A stretch of 64,000 nt of DNA, taken from the NCBI RefSeq assembly GCF_004795835.1, contig NZ_CP039249.1, positions 1,298,501 through 1,362,500 of the forward strand, written 5' to 3'. The DNA is from Sphingomonas sp. PAMC26645. Its GTDB lineage: Bacteria > Pseudomonadota > Alphaproteobacteria > Sphingomonadales > Sphingomonadaceae. The translations under genes were made by a program, and so were the position numbers. Positions 63,129 to 64,000 of this stretch are shown here, piece by piece; position 1 is the first letter of the stretch; every line of letters begins with the position of its first letter. Below the pieces are notes generated by a model that saw only the letters and a list, made by a program, of their open reading frames with translations, had not been told where the DNA came from and did no database searches.

Positions 63129-64000
63129 ATGAGCATCCTCGTCGACAAGAACACAAAGGTCATCACGCAAGGCATGACCGGCGAAACCGGCAGCTTCCAC
63201 ACGAAGATGGCGCTGGAATACGGCACGCAGATGGTCGGCGGCGTCACGCCCGGCAAGGGCGGTACGACCCACCTCGACCTGCCCGTCTACAACACCGTCG
63301 CCGAAGCCAAGGCGATGACCGGCGCGACCGCGTCGGTCATCTACGTGCCGCCCCCCTTCGCCGCCGACTCGATCCTCGAGGCGATCGACGCCGAGATCGA
63401 GCTGATCGTCGCGATCACCGAGGGCATTCCCGTCCTCGACATGGTCAAGGTCAAGCGCGCGTTGTCGGGCTCCAAGTCGCGGCTCATCGGCCCGAACTGC
63501 CCCGGCGTGCTGACCCCCGGCGAGTGCAAGATCGGCATCATGCCCGGCTCGATCTTCAAGAAGGGCTCGGTCGGCGTTGTCAGCCGTTCAGGCACGCTCA
63601 CCTATGAAGCAGTGTTCCAGACGTCGAACGCAGGCCTTGGTCAGACGACCGCGGTCGGCATCGGTGGCGATCCGGTCAACGGCACGAACTTCATCGACGT
63701 GCTCGAGCTGTTCCTCGCCGACGACGAGACCCAGTCGATCATCATGATCGGCGAAATCGGCGGCGACGCAGAAGAGCAGGCGGCACAGTTCCTCCGCGAC
63801 GAAGCCAAGCGCGGTCGGTCGAAGCCGATGGCAGGCTTCATCGCCGGTCGTACGGCGCCTCCGGGCCGTCGCATGGGCCATGCCGGCGCGATCGTGTCGG
63901 GCGGCAAGGGCGACGCGGAGAGCAAGATCGCGGCGATGGAAGCTGCCGGGATCAAGGTCTCGGAAAGCCCCAGCCTGCTCGGCGAGACGCTGCTGAGCGT
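63129..64000 (+). CDS. sucD: Succinate-CoA ligase (ADP-forming) alpha subunit, partial
   Basis: At least 290 residues, cut by the right edge. CoA-binding Rossmann start [30 protein letters not shown], and phosphohistidine region [20 protein letters not shown] with His near residue 249. Converts succinyl-CoA to succinate with ATP formation. Start ATG 63129. The usual partner sucC is not seen in this window. Confidence 0.96.
   Translation, partial: MSILVDKNTKVITQGMTGETGSFHTKMALEYGTQMVGGVTPGKGGTTHLDLPVYNTVAEAKAMTGATASVIYVPPPFAADSILEAIDAEIELIVAITEGIPVLDMVKVKRALSGSKSRLIGPNCPGVLTPGECKIGIMPGSIFKKGSVGVVSRSGTLTYEAVFQTSNAGLGQTTAVGIGGDPVNGTNFIDVLELFLADDETQSIIMIGEIGGDAEEQAAQFLRDEAKRGRSKPMAGFIAGRTAPPGRRMGHAGAIVSGGKGDAESKIAAMEAAGIKVSESPSLLGETLLS

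Overview
The window is GC-rich, densely coded alphaproteobacterial chromosome, most likely from Sphingomonas or a close relative in the Sphingomonadaceae. Support comes from the gene content (NodT-type outer-membrane factors, PaoABC-like aldehyde oxidoreductase, PhhA, GH15 next to OtsAB, clustered succinate dehydrogenase and mdh-sucD), from frequent 4-bp start/stop overlaps, and from many intergenic palindromes. The species call is inference; no rRNA is present.

Layout, left to right. 1-2.7 kb (minus): an RND efflux pump (cut by the window edge) with its lipoprotein adaptor. 3.3-10.6 kb (plus): a pentose-phosphate cluster rpiA-tkt-tal-gnd followed by two HAD phosphatases, a Gre-like factor and a 60-residue DNA-binding-like protein. 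11-16.7 kb (plus): YhiN-like flavoprotein, DEAD-box helicase with a DbpA-type tail, YaiI family protein, LprI-like protein, acyltransferase. 16.9-18.5 kb (minus): tRNA-Arg(CCG), nth, dapB. 18.6-21.3 kb (minus): three translationally coupled genes, lipid kinase / nucleotidyltransferase / NTP-transferase, a candidate phospholipid or sphingolipid head-group operon. 21.4-28.7 kb: an envelope locus with a DUF2141 protein, flippase, asparagine-synthase-type amidotransferase, CDP-alcohol phosphotransferase, CDP-glycerol-transferase-like protein and LicC-like nucleotidyltransferase. 28.8-29.8 kb: MscS channel. 30-33.9 kb (minus): otsB-GH15-otsA trehalose operon. 34.6-39.6 kb (plus): NodT/MacA/split MacB exporter. 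39.5-47.4 kb (minus): a molybdenum hydroxylase operon (FeS, FAD and two successive Mo subunits) with its maturation genes xdhC and mocA. 47.4-54.4 kb: GDPD, small lipoprotein, esterase, DUF2459 protein, phhA, prmA, SDR, soluble chemoreceptor. 54.7-59.8 kb: sdhCDA plus a small membrane protein, then a toxin-antitoxin pair and a ClpP-like protein, then sdhB. 59.9-64 kb (plus): thioesterase, zapE, mdh, GIY-YIG protein and sucD (cut by the right edge).

The most distinctive structural signal is 23 palindromic elements in four families (here A, B, C, D) filling nearly every larger intergenic gap, several of them inside operons. Family A (8 copies) has hairpin arms with paired base changes and an asymmetric conserved loop, so it is an oriented element rather than a simple palindrome. 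Several elements end exactly where the next gene needs its ribosome-binding site. Other points of interest are an amidotransferase whose catalytic Cys is preceded by ATC rather than a normal start codon, the two lipid/envelope nucleotidyl-transfer loci, and the sdh cluster interrupted by a toxin-antitoxin pair.
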